Part shown: one piece after another, positions 8,594-14,861 of the stretch
Layout: the number at the start of each line of letters is the position of its first letter
Numbering within the stretch: position 1 is the stretch's first letter
Source: Blastococcus mobilis
GTDB lineage: Bacteria > Actinomycetota > Actinomycetes > Mycobacteriales > Geodermatophilaceae
DNA: 64,000 bases
Assembly: GCF_900188025.1 (NCBI RefSeq)
Contig: NZ_FZNO01000003.1
Location: 62,001 to 126,000 of the forward strand
Reading direction: 5' to 3'
The notes under the pieces: model-generated
What the model was told of the DNA's origin: nothing
The model's input: only the letters and a program-made list of their open reading frames with translations
Database searches by the model: none
Translations under genes and position numbers: made by a program

Positions 8594-9255
8594 CCGAGCA
8601 CGCGGCGCGCCGCCCAGTGGGGCGGTTGGCGCTGCCCGTCCTCGTCCTCGTCGGTATCGCAGTGATGGCCGGGTGGCTGTACATGGGCAACCGGGCCGAC
8701 AACGCGGAGACAGCCCGTGACGACGCCGCGGCGACGGCGCAGGACCTGGCCGTGCAGGTCGCGGACGTGTGCACCCAGGACCCGCCCGCAGCGGCGGCAT
8801 CGGGATTGCAGTGTGACCGCGCCGAGATGGTGGCGGAGAAGGGCCCGCAGGGTGATCCGGGCCCGCGTGGTGAGCCCGGGGAGCGCGGCCCGGCCGGGCC
8901 GCAGGGCCCGTCGGGGCCGTCCGGTCCCCCTGGTGCGACCGGCCCGGCGGGTCCGTCCGGCCCTCCCGGGGCAGACGGCGAGACCGGCGGCATGGGCGCG
9001 GCTGGACAGTCCGGCCCCGTCGGGCCTCCGGGGCCTGCCGGGGAGCAGGGGCCGGGCGGGCCACCTGGCCCAGCCGGTCCACCTGGTCCTGCCGGGCCCG
9101 CCGGACCGCCGGGAGCTCCCGGCGAGCCGGGCGCCGACGGTTCCCCGCCCGCCGACTGGACGTGGCGCGACCCGCTCACCGGCGTCACCTACACGTGCAC
9201 CCGCGACCCCGGCTCCCCCGACAGCGAGCCGACCTACACCTGCACCGCGAGCTGA
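8590..9255 (+). CDS. Membrane-anchored collagen-like protein
   Basis: 221 residues. The N-terminus has a transmembrane helix (~12-30) after a short basic tail, then a short helical stretch. Uninterrupted Gly-X-Y triplets follow for about 100 residues (~85-185, nt ~8840-9145), rich in GPP, GPA and GEP. The tail (~186-221) carries two cysteines in a TYTC repeat. Collagen repeats are common in phage fibres, but those lack a membrane anchor. Here anchor plus lysis-gene neighbours suggest a trimeric stalk reaching across the wall, perhaps a spanin-like lysis factor or a surface protein of the lysogen. Function unknown. Confidence 0.75.
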   Translation: MTEHAARRPVGRLALPVLVLVGIAVMAGWLYMGNRADNAETARDDAAATAQDLAVQVADVCTQDPPAAAASGLQCDRAEMVAEKGPQGDPGPRGEPGERGPAGPQGPSGPSGPPGATGPAGPSGPPGADGETGGMGAAGQSGPVGPPGPAGEQGPGGPPGPAGPPGPAGPAGPPGAPGEPGADGSPPADWTWRDPLTGVTYTCTRDPGSPDSEPTYTCTAS

Positions 9256-9268
9256 GGAGAACTTCCCC

Positions 9269-9772
9269 GTGCCATTCGCTCGCGGCCCGGTGCTCTGCTA
9301 CCGGGGGGCCGGCCAGTACGCCACCGTCGGCCCGACCGAGTACGTCGGTGAGGACGACGTCCTGCACATCCCGTCGGACTTTCCCACCGACCTGGCGTCG
9401 GTGCCGCGGCTGTTCTGGACGTTGATCCCGCCGACGGGGGCGTACGAGAAGGCTGCGGTGCTGCACGACTGGCTGTGCGTCCAGCTCGCACGGGCACGCA
9501 GCACCGGCGGCCGCGCGCCGGTCACCGCTCGGGACACCGACGGCCTCTTCCGCCGGGTCATGCGGGAGGGTCAGGTGGGTTTCGTCACCCGCTGGTTGAT
9601 GTGGGTCGGAGTCCGCTGGGGCGCGCTCGCGAACCCGGCCCGACGGGCCGGATGGTGGCGGGACGCGCCCCTCGTCCTACTGCTCACCGCCATCGGCCTG
9701 GCCATCGTCGTGGCCGGCATGTGGGGAGCACACCTGGCCGTCGACCAGCTTCTGCGGCTGGTCGCTCAGTAG
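9269..9772 (+). CDS. DUF1353 family protein with C-terminal membrane segment
   Basis: 167 residues. I set the start at the GTG at 9269, preceded by an AGGAG site and 13 nt after the upstream stop; the frame is open further upstream only as a shadow of the collagen gene. The N-terminal ~100 residues match the DUF1353 pattern common in phages: PSDFPTDLASVPRLFW, then AAVLHDWLC with conserved Asp, His and Asp. The C-terminal ~35 residues are hydrophobic (PLVLLLTAIGLAIVVAGMW), indicating membrane association. The biochemical role of DUF1353 is unknown; its place suggests a late or lysis role. Confidence 0.75.
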   Translation: MPFARGPVLCYRGAGQYATVGPTEYVGEDDVLHIPSDFPTDLASVPRLFWTLIPPTGAYEKAAVLHDWLCVQLARARSTGGRAPVTARDTDGLFRRVMREGQVGFVTRWLMWVGVRWGALANPARRAGWWRDAPLVLLLTAIGLAIVVAGMWGAHLAVDQLLRLVAQ

Positions 9773-10029
9773 CAGTCGAGCTCGCGCATCCGCTCGTCCG
9801 CGGCCTTCATGTAGGCCGTCGCTGCCTCGGCCTGCTCACTGCCGGCCTCGGCCCGGTCGTGGTTGGCGCTGGCGGTGTCGAACTCGGTCTGTAGCGCCGC
9901 GCAATCGGTGGCGGCCTCGATGCGCTCGTACACCTCGACGCTGCCTGGCCGGTCCTCCGTCGCGTCCTCGCTGCCGCCGCAGGCCGTCAGGGCTGCCAGG
10001 GCGGTGAGCACGGTCAGGGCCTTGCGCAT
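9766..10029 (-). CDS. Small lipoprotein, prophage-edge cargo gene
   Basis: 87 residues. The signal peptide MRKALTVLTALAALTACGG contains the lipobox LTAC with Cys17 as the lipidation site. The mature part is a single acidic helix (EVYERIEAATDCAALQTEF onward) with three Cys besides the lipidated one. The ATG at 10029 has GGAGG exactly 6 nt upstream; the alternative ATG at 10035 abuts that site and is less likely. It lies between the last late gene and the attachment site, on the opposite strand, a typical place for genes expressed in lysogeny. Superinfection exclusion is a possibility only. Confidence 0.75.
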   Translation of the reverse strand: MRKALTVLTALAALTACGGSEDATEDRPGSVEVYERIEAATDCAALQTEFDTASANHDRAEAGSEQAEAATAYMKAADERMRELDCY

Positions 10030-10216
10030 GGTCATCCTCCGGTGACGTCGGGTTGTCGGCCGGTAGCAGACCACACCAGGCCGCCGGTGTCTCCCAGACG
10101 GCTGGGCGTGCGCCGCACGTGCGCCACGACGCTTCACTCCGTCGACGTCTGCTGTCGCCCTCGACACGCAACACCGCAGGTCAGGCGCATACCCGCAGGT
10201 GAGCGGGGTGGCGCAC

Positions 10217-10265
10217 CTTCCCTGACACGGAAGAGGTCACTGGTTCGATCCCAGTATCGCCCACC
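10217..10265 (+). other. attR: 3' half of tRNA-Val(GAC) at the prophage-chromosome junction
   Basis: A perfect anticodon arm (CTTCC, loop CTGACAC, GGAAG; anticodon GAC at 10224-10226) is followed by variable loop, T arm (ACTGG-TTCGATC-CCAGT) and acceptor 3' strand ATCGCCC plus ACC. The D arm and the 5' acceptor strand (expected GGGCGAT) are absent; the upstream bases do not pair with ATCGCCC. Half a tRNA gene at the end of a phage gene run is the signature of integration into a tRNA gene. The intact tRNA-Val should lie at the left end of the prophage. Confidence 0.85.
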
Positions 10266-10301
10266 GAGCCCCGCCGGCGGATTCGTCCGCCAGCGGGGCT
10301 C
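10266..10301 (+). terminator. Hairpin after the tRNA-Val 3' end
   Basis: GAGCCCCGC pairs with GCGGGGCTC, and GGCGGA with TCCGCC around a TTCG loop, with a modest T run after it (GTCTTTC). It probably was the natural terminator of the tRNA gene before phage integration. Confidence 0.7.
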
Positions 10302-10374
10302 GTGTCTTTCCGGCTCAGGGCACGCGTGCAGCGTCGGCGGTGGAGCCTCCCGACCGGGCATCCCCCGGGCCGAC

Positions 10375-10536
10375 TCAGCCCGCTTCGCGCCGGTCCCGCT
10401 CGAGGGCCTCGCTCCGCTGGTGCGCCCGGACGGCACGCTCCCGCCGACGAGCGATCGCCGCGGCGGCACCGATCCAGAACGAGACGGCGAGGCCCACGAC
10501 GCCCCAGATGCTCAGCAGCCACACCCACCACGGCAT
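10375..10536 (-). CDS. Small membrane protein, hypothetical
   Basis: 53 residues starting MPWWVWLLSIWG. GAGGAGG lies 7 nt before the ATG at 10536, which is why I prefer this start to an in-frame codon further out. One transmembrane helix (~3-25) is followed by a charged Arg/Glu-rich cytoplasmic tail. No family is recognised. It is the first chromosomal gene beyond the attachment site, so phage passage may have affected its neighbourhood. The following stretch to 10668 shows no other gene. Confidence 0.6.
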   Translation of the reverse strand: MPWWVWLLSIWGVVGLAVSFWIGAAAAIARRRERAVRAHQRSEALERDRREAG

Positions 10537-10668
10537 GCGCGCCTCCTCGTGCGGCGCACACCATCCCTTGGACGAACTGGTTCCGCAAGAGGAAGGGCCG
10601 CCGACCCGCACCGCCGGACCGGGCCGCCCACGAGGATCACCTCTCGGGCAGCCCGGGAGCCACGCCGA

Positions 10669-10902
10669 TCAGCGGGTGCCGCGGCGCCGGGCCGATCGCC
10701 ACCACAGCAGCGCGATCATCATCTCCAGGGCCGCCACCACGGCGAAGAGGCCCTGCCCTATCGGATTCGCCTCCTCGTCGAGCAGGACGGCGATGGCCGT
10801 GCCCACCGTGATGACGACGAGGGACACCCACGTCGTCGACTGCGCCCGCCGGACCTCGGGGGCCGCCGTCCCGGTGGGCTGCGCGCAGCCCGGCTCGCTC
10901 AT
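10669..10902 (-). CDS. Two-segment membrane protein downstream of coaE, hypothetical
   Basis: 77 residues: a polar N-terminus, two hydrophobic segments (~25-42 [17 protein letters not shown] and ~50-68), then a basic tail ([11 protein letters not shown]). Its ATG overlaps the coaE stop (ATGA), so it is almost certainly translated with coaE. Function unknown. Confidence 0.65.
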   Translation of the reverse strand: MSEPGCAQPTGTAAPEVRRAQSTTWVSLVVITVGTAIAVLLDEEANPIGQGLFAVVAALEMMIALLWWRSARRRGTR

Positions 10903-11495
10903 CCGGTCACCGGCTGGATGCGTTCCACCCAGAACCGGTCGACCTGCTCGGCCAGCTGCTCCGGTGTTCCGCTGTTGTCCAGGACGACGTCGGCGACCGC
11001 CCGGCGCTGCCCGTCTGAGGCCTGCGCCGCCATCCGCGCGCGTGCGTCCTCGGCCGTGAGGCCGCGCTGGACGAGCCGGGACACCCGCGTCGCGGGATCG
11101 GCCTCCACCACCAGCACGAGGTCGTAGGAGGCCGCCTGCCCGGTCTCCACCAGCAGGGGGACGTCGTGCACGACGACGGCGCCGGGCGGGGCGGCCGCGG
11201 CCAGCTCGGAGGCTCGGGCGCGGACCAGCGGGTGGACGATCCCGTCCAGCCGGCGACGGGCCTCCGGATCGGCGAACACGACGGCGGCGAGGGCGGCACG
11301 GTCCAGGGCACCGTCGGATGCGAGGACCCTTTCCCCGAACGCCTCGACGATCCGCGCCAGGCCCGGAGTCCCCGGCTCGACCACCTCGCGGGCGATCCGG
11401 TCGGCGTCCACGATCACGGCCCCCCGGGCGGCCAGCAGCGCCGAGACGGTGCTCTTGCCGGACCCGATGCCTCCGGTCAGTCCGATGCGCACCAC
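10899..11495 (-). CDS. coaE: Dephospho-CoA kinase
   Basis: 198 residues. It catalyses the last step of coenzyme A synthesis, phosphorylating the 3'-hydroxyl of dephospho-CoA with ATP. The P-loop [10 protein letters not shown] is at ~7-16, followed by the [13 protein letters not shown] motif that binds substrate and the lid region [11 protein letters not shown]. The first of two adjacent GTG codons (11495) is chosen because TACTGT ends 6 nt before it, fitting a leaderless start, and it gives the usual M-x-RIGLTGG beginning. Some actinobacterial CoaE proteins are longer through a fused UPF0157 domain; this one is the short form. Confidence 0.93.
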   Translation of the reverse strand: MVRIGLTGGIGSGKSTVSALLAARGAVIVDADRIAREVVEPGTPGLARIVEAFGERVLASDGALDRAALAAVVFADPEARRRLDGIVHPLVRARASELAAAAPPGAVVVHDVPLLVETGQAASYDLVLVVEADPATRVSRLVQRGLTAEDARARMAAQASDGQRRAVADVVLDNSGTPEQLAEQVDRFWVERIQPVTG

Positions 11496-11501
11496 GTCCG
11501 G

Positions 11502-11507
11502 ACAGTA
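11502..11507 (-). promoter_or_regulatory. Leaderless -10 (TACTGT) for coaE
   Basis: TACTGT, spacer 6 nt, then GTG. No ribosome binding site lies between. Confidence 0.5.
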
Positions 11508-11655
11508 ACCACCAGCGGTGCCGTCCTCGCGGCGGGCCATGTCACGGCCCGGTAACGCGTGACCGTTCCCCCCGGCGCGTCGCACCAGTCACACGCGTCA
11601 CGGCACTAACGTCCGTCACGGCGATCTTCCCCGCCGAGAGAGGCAGAACGAGAAC

Positions 11656-11928
11656 ATGAGCCGTCCCACCCCCGCCGGTCCCTCGTCGTCGCATGCCGCC
11701 CACCGAGGCGCCGGACGCCACCGGCTCGGTGCCACCACGGGTGTGCGCTGCGCCGACATCCCTGCCGTGCGTGAGCGGATGCAGTTCCAGCGCCCCGCGG
11801 CCCCGCGGCGCAACGTCTTCCTGCAGTGGCTGTTCCAGGCCCCGTCCGCCGGCCGCCACACGTGGAGCTTCCTCGCCGGCTCGGGCGGCCGCCCGCGCAC
11901 CGCATTCGCCATCATCCTCAGCCTCTGA
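11656..11928 (+). CDS. Hypothetical basic protein upstream of tandem repeat
   Basis: 90 residues, Arg-, His- and Pro-rich, ending in a hydrophobic FAIILSL. The third codon positions are strongly GC, as in real genes of this genome, and two hairpins follow as terminators. The ribosome site is weak (GAGAGAGG about 12 nt upstream). No domain is recognised. The last codons are part of a 20-bp tandem duplication at 11913-11952, so the C-terminus sits on unstable DNA. It may be a small basic protein or a non-genuine frame. Confidence 0.4.
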   Translation: MSRPTPAGPSSSHAAHRGAGRHRLGATTGVRCADIPAVRERMQFQRPAAPRRNVFLQWLFQAPSAGRHTWSFLAGSGGRPRTAFAIILSL

Positions 11929-11952
11929 GGAACATCCTCAGCCTCTGAGGAA
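11913..11952 (+). repeat. Two exact tandem copies of a 20-bp unit containing a short palindrome
   Basis: Units 11913-11932 and 11933-11952 are identical. Each contains CCTCAG-CCT-CTGAGG, a small inverted repeat. The first copy covers the stop codon of the preceding frame. Confidence 0.9.
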
Positions 11953-11964
11953 GGATCCCGTCCT

Positions 11965-11992
11965 CCCCGGCCTGTGCACGCTCAGGCCGGGG
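11965..11992 (+). terminator. GC-rich hairpin (CCCCGGCCTG/CAGGCCGGGG)
   Basis: Ten-base arms around an 8-nt loop, inside a stretch that begins like the dispersed intergenic element (ATCCCGTCCTCC). No T run follows, so termination by this hairpin alone is doubtful. Confidence 0.4.
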
Positions 11993-12009
11993 CCCGGGAC
12001 GGCGCTGCA

Positions 12010-12044
12010 GAAAGGCCCCGCGAACGCCGTCCGCGGGGCCTTTC
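12010..12044. terminator. Bidirectional intrinsic terminator
   Basis: GAAAGGCCCCGCG pairs with CGCGGGGCCTTTC around a short loop, so an A run and a T run flank the stem. It would stop transcription from the small gene on the plus strand and leftward transcription past rpsA. Confidence 0.8.
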
Positions 12045-12075
12045 TCGTGCCCGCAGGATCTCCTGCCTCAGCACG

Positions 12076-12115
12076 CCGGAGGCCCGGCACCCCCTGAGGG
12101 ATGCCGGGCCTCCGG
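12076..12115 (-). terminator. Terminator hairpin downstream of rpsA
   Basis: The 14-base arms CCGGAGGCCCGGCA and TGCCGGGCCTCCGG flank a 12-nt loop, 17 nt after the rpsA stop. Confidence 0.75.
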
Positions 12116-12132
12116 ACCGGTACCGCTAGTGC

Positions 12133-13599
12133 TCACTCACCGCCGGCGAGCTTGGCCCGCAGCGCGGCCAGTGCCTCGTCGCTGGCCAGGGTGCCGCCGG
12201 TCGCCGGGGCGTCCGGGCCGGCCGCGTCGTCGCTGGAGTAGCTGCCGCCGGCGGCCGCCTCGGCGTCGGCCTCCTTCGCTGCGGCGATCTGCTTGCGGTG
12301 CGCCTCGTAGCGGGCCTGGGCCTCGGCGTACTGCCGCTCCCACTCCTCGCGCTGCGCGTCGAAGCCCTCGCGCCACTCGCCGGTGTCGGCGTCGAAGCCC
12401 TCGGGGTAGAGGTAGTTGCCCTCGGCGTCGTAGGAGGCGGCCATGCCGTAGGCGGCCGGGTCGAACTGCTCCTCGTCGCCGACGACGCCCTCGTTGGCCT
12501 GCTTGAGCGAGAGCGAGATGCGGCGGCGGTCCAGATCGATGTCGATGACCTTGACCAGGATCTCGTCGCCGACCTGCACGACCTGCTCGGGGATCTCCAC
12601 GTGGCGCTCGGCCAGCTCGGAGATGTGCACCAGGCCCTCGATGCCCTCGTCGACGCGGACGAACGCACCGAAGGGAACCAGCTTGGTGACCTTGCCGGGG
12701 ACGACCTGCCCGATCTGGTGGGTCCGGGCGAACTGACGCCACGGGTCCTCCTGCGTCGCCTTCAGCGACAGCGAGACCCGCTCACGGTCCAGGTCGACGT
12801 CGAGGACCTCGACGGTGACCTCCTGGCCCACCTCGACGACCTCGGACGGGTGGTCGATGTGCTTCCACGACAGCTCCGAGACGTGCACCAGGCCGTCGAC
12901 GCCGCCGAGGTCCACGAACGCACCGAAGTTGACGATCGAGGAGACGACACCCGAGCGGACCTGCCCCTTGGCGAGCTTGTTGAGGAACTCGCTGCGGACC
13001 TCGGACTGCGTCTGCTCCAGCCACTGACGCCGGGAGAGGACCACGTTGTTGCGGTTCTTGTCCAGCTCGATGATCTTCGCCTCGAGCTCGCGGCCCACGT
13101 AGGGCTGCAGGTCCCGGACGCGACGCATCTCGACCAGCGAAGCGGGGAGGAAGCCGCGCAGGCCGATGTCGAGGATGAGGCCACCCTTGACGACCTCGAT
13201 GACGGTGCCGGTGACGACCTCGTCGGCTTCCTTCTTGGCCTCGATCGTCCCCCAGGCACGCTCGTACTGTGCGCGCTTCTTGGAGAGGATCAGCCGCCCT
13301 TCCTTGTCCTCCTTCTGGAGGACCAGGGCTTCCACCTCGTCGCCGACGCTGACGACCTCGTTCGGGTCGACGTCGTGCTTGATGGAGAGTTCGCGCGAGG
13401 GGATGACGCCCTCGGTCTTGTAGCCGATGTCCAGCAGCACCTCGTCCCGGTCGACCTTGACGATGACGCCCTCGACGATGTCCCCATCGTTGAAGTACTT
13501 GATCGTCTGGTCGATCGCCGCGAGGAAGTCCTCGGCCGAGCCGATGTCGTTGATCGCGATCTGGGGGGTGCTGGAAGGACGGACCTGGGTGGAGGTCAT
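12133..13599 (-). CDS. rpsA: 30S ribosomal protein S1
   Basis: 488 residues, the usual actinobacterial size. S1 binds mRNA and helps load structured or leadered messages onto the 30S subunit. Four S1/OB-fold repeats are visible at roughly 36-105, 122-188, 208-277 and 293-363; the last two show the classic [19 protein letters not shown] and [20 protein letters not shown] patterns. Gram-negative S1 has six repeats. The C-terminal ~120 residues are acidic and low complexity. ATG start. The genome also shows many leaderless starts, which need S1 less. Confidence 0.97.
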   Translation of the reverse strand: MTSTQVRPSSTPQIAINDIGSAEDFLAAIDQTIKYFNDGDIVEGVIVKVDRDEVLLDIGYKTEGVIPSRELSIKHDVDPNEVVSVGDEVEALVLQKEDKEGRLILSKKRAQYERAWGTIEAKKEADEVVTGTVIEVVKGGLILDIGLRGFLPASLVEMRRVRDLQPYVGRELEAKIIELDKNRNNVVLSRRQWLEQTQSEVRSEFLNKLAKGQVRSGVVSSIVNFGAFVDLGGVDGLVHVSELSWKHIDHPSEVVEVGQEVTVEVLDVDLDRERVSLSLKATQEDPWRQFARTHQIGQVVPGKVTKLVPFGAFVRVDEGIEGLVHISELAERHVEIPEQVVQVGDEILVKVIDIDLDRRRISLSLKQANEGVVGDEEQFDPAAYGMAASYDAEGNYLYPEGFDADTGEWREGFDAQREEWERQYAEAQARYEAHRKQIAAAKEADAEAAAGGSYSSDDAAGPDAPATGGTLASDEALAALRAKLAGGE

Positions 13600-13819
13600 G
13601 TGGTTGGTAGCTCCGGACGGGGGATGCGTAGGGACAGGACGACCCGCGGCCGTGGGACCGCGGGGATGATCAGCGGGGAGAACCGGCGCGGGCCTTCCCG
13701 TGTGGGGAAGAGCACGACAGACCTCTGGCGCACTCCCATGGTACGGACGCGCGGAGGCCCGGGTCCACCTGGGTGCGCGCCCGGGGACCGCTGCCCCGGC
13801 GTGTCACCATCGGCGCGCC

Positions 13820-14671
13820 ATGACCGACTCGTCGACTGCTCCCTCCGGCCTCCCGCTCGCCGATGACGGCTATCCCGCGGCCGGCGGTGTCGCGCGCCGC
13901 CGCGCCGGTGTGGAGGAGTCGGTGCGGGCCAACCGCCGGTGGTGGGACGCCGCCGCGCCGGCGTATCTCGCCGAGCACGGTGCGGACCTGGGGGACGCCG
14001 ACTTCCTGTGGTGCCCGGAGGGGTTGCGGGAAGCCGAGGCGCATCTGCTGGGCGACGTCGCCGGGCGCCGGGTGCTGGAGCTCGGCTGCGGCTCGGCGCC
14101 GTGCGCCCGCTGGCTGCGGACGGCCGGCGCCGACGTGGTCGCCCTGGACCTCTCCGCCGGGATGCTGCAGCACGCCGCCGAGCTGAACCGCGCCACCGGC
14201 GTCGCGGTGCCGCTGGTGCAGGCCGACGCCGGGGCGCTCCCGTTCACCGACGGCTCCCTGGACCTGGCGTGCTCGGCCTTCGGTGGTCTCCCGTTCGTCG
14301 CAGACGTCGAGGGGGCCCTGCGCGAGGTGGCCCGCGTCCTGCGGCCGGGTGGCCGGTTCGTCGCCTCGGTGAACCACCCCATGCGCTGGCCGTTCCCGGA
14401 CTCCGCCGACCCCGAGGACCTGCGGATCGTCTCCTCCTACTTCGACCGGACCCCCTACGTGGAGACCGACGACGCCGGCAACACGGTGTACGTGGAGCAC
14501 CACCGCACGGTCGGTGACTGGGTGCGGGCGGTCGTCGGCGCGGGCCTGGTCCTCGACGACCTGGTCGAGCCCGAGTGGACCGCCGGCCGGACGGAGAACT
14601 GGGGCCAGTGGTCCCCCGAACGCGGCGCCCTGGTGCCGGGCACCCTGATCCTGGTCTGCCGCCGGTGCTGA
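13820..14671 (+). CDS. Class I SAM-dependent methyltransferase
   Basis: 283 residues, ATG start at 13820. It is a Methyltransf_11-type Rossmann domain: motif I VLELGCGSAPCARWL, then VVALDLSAGMLQHA, the acidic loop QADAGALPFTDGSLDLA, and the helix REVARVLRPGGRFVASV. The N-terminal ~45 residues carry an RRWWDAAAPAYLAEHG element. It is close to the small methyltransferases found beside rpsA and polA in many actinobacteria. The substrate is not predictable from sequence. It is divergent from rpsA, with the shared control region at 13600-13819. Confidence 0.88.
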   Translation: MTDSSTAPSGLPLADDGYPAAGGVARRRAGVEESVRANRRWWDAAAPAYLAEHGADLGDADFLWCPEGLREAEAHLLGDVAGRRVLELGCGSAPCARWLRTAGADVVALDLSAGMLQHAAELNRATGVAVPLVQADAGALPFTDGSLDLACSAFGGLPFVADVEGALREVARVLRPGGRFVASVNHPMRWPFPDSADPEDLRIVSSYFDRTPYVETDDAGNTVYVEHHRTVGDWVRAVVGAGLVLDDLVEPEWTAGRTENWGQWSPERGALVPGTLILVCRRC

Positions 14672-14728
14672 GCCCACGACCACCCCGACCCCGGGCCCGG
14701 CCTCTGGGAAGTGGGCCCCCTGGACGGC

Positions 14729-14797
14729 ATGTCGGACCCCGTCTTCCTCGAACTCGTCGTGCGTGCGACGCACGCAACCATGATCGACCCGCGCTGA
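14729..14797 (+). CDS. Possible micro-ORF before a terminator
   Basis: 22 codons (MSDPVFLELVV, ending MIDPR), open further upstream in frame. Its TGA lies in the first bases of the hairpin at 14794-14830, as for a real last gene before a terminator. The ribosome site is poor and no homologue comes to mind. Reported for completeness. Confidence 0.15.
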   Translation: MSDPVFLELVVRATHATMIDPR

Positions 14798-14830
14798 GCG
14801 CCCTCTCACGACGTGCGAGAGGGCGCTCAG
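14794..14830. terminator. Convergent terminator between methyltransferase and polA
   Basis: Arms CTGAGCGCCCTCTC and GAGAGGGCGCTCAG pair perfectly around a 9-nt loop, 31 nt past the polA stop and 120 nt past the methyltransferase stop. Confidence 0.75.
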
Positions 14831-14861
14831 CGTGTTCTGGCGCTGCTCGGAGGGCGGGACC

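Larger units (their letters stand above)
1..10265 (+). mobile_element. Right-hand part of an integrated siphovirus-like prophage
   Basis: A one-direction run of tail and lysis genes in classic order: chaperone with frameshift, tape measure, distal tail, minor tail, fibre, endolysin, holin-like. It stops at a truncated tRNA-Val sequence, after which only chromosomal genes follow. Two opposite-strand genes are probable cargo. No integrase, repressor, capsid or terminase gene is present, so the element must extend left of the window. Every structural frame in the window is intact; whether the phage is inducible cannot be judged from this part. Confidence 0.9.

Noticed and set aside
10134-10469. 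Minus-strand frame containing WDRTSDLFRVRE
   Set aside because: That peptide is the well-known false translation of a reversed tRNA; it lies on the tRNA-Val fragment.
14672-14793. Another copy of the dispersed repeat
   Set aside because: The stretch has GGACCCCGTCTTCCTC, but lacks the interior and closing motifs and the match is too short.
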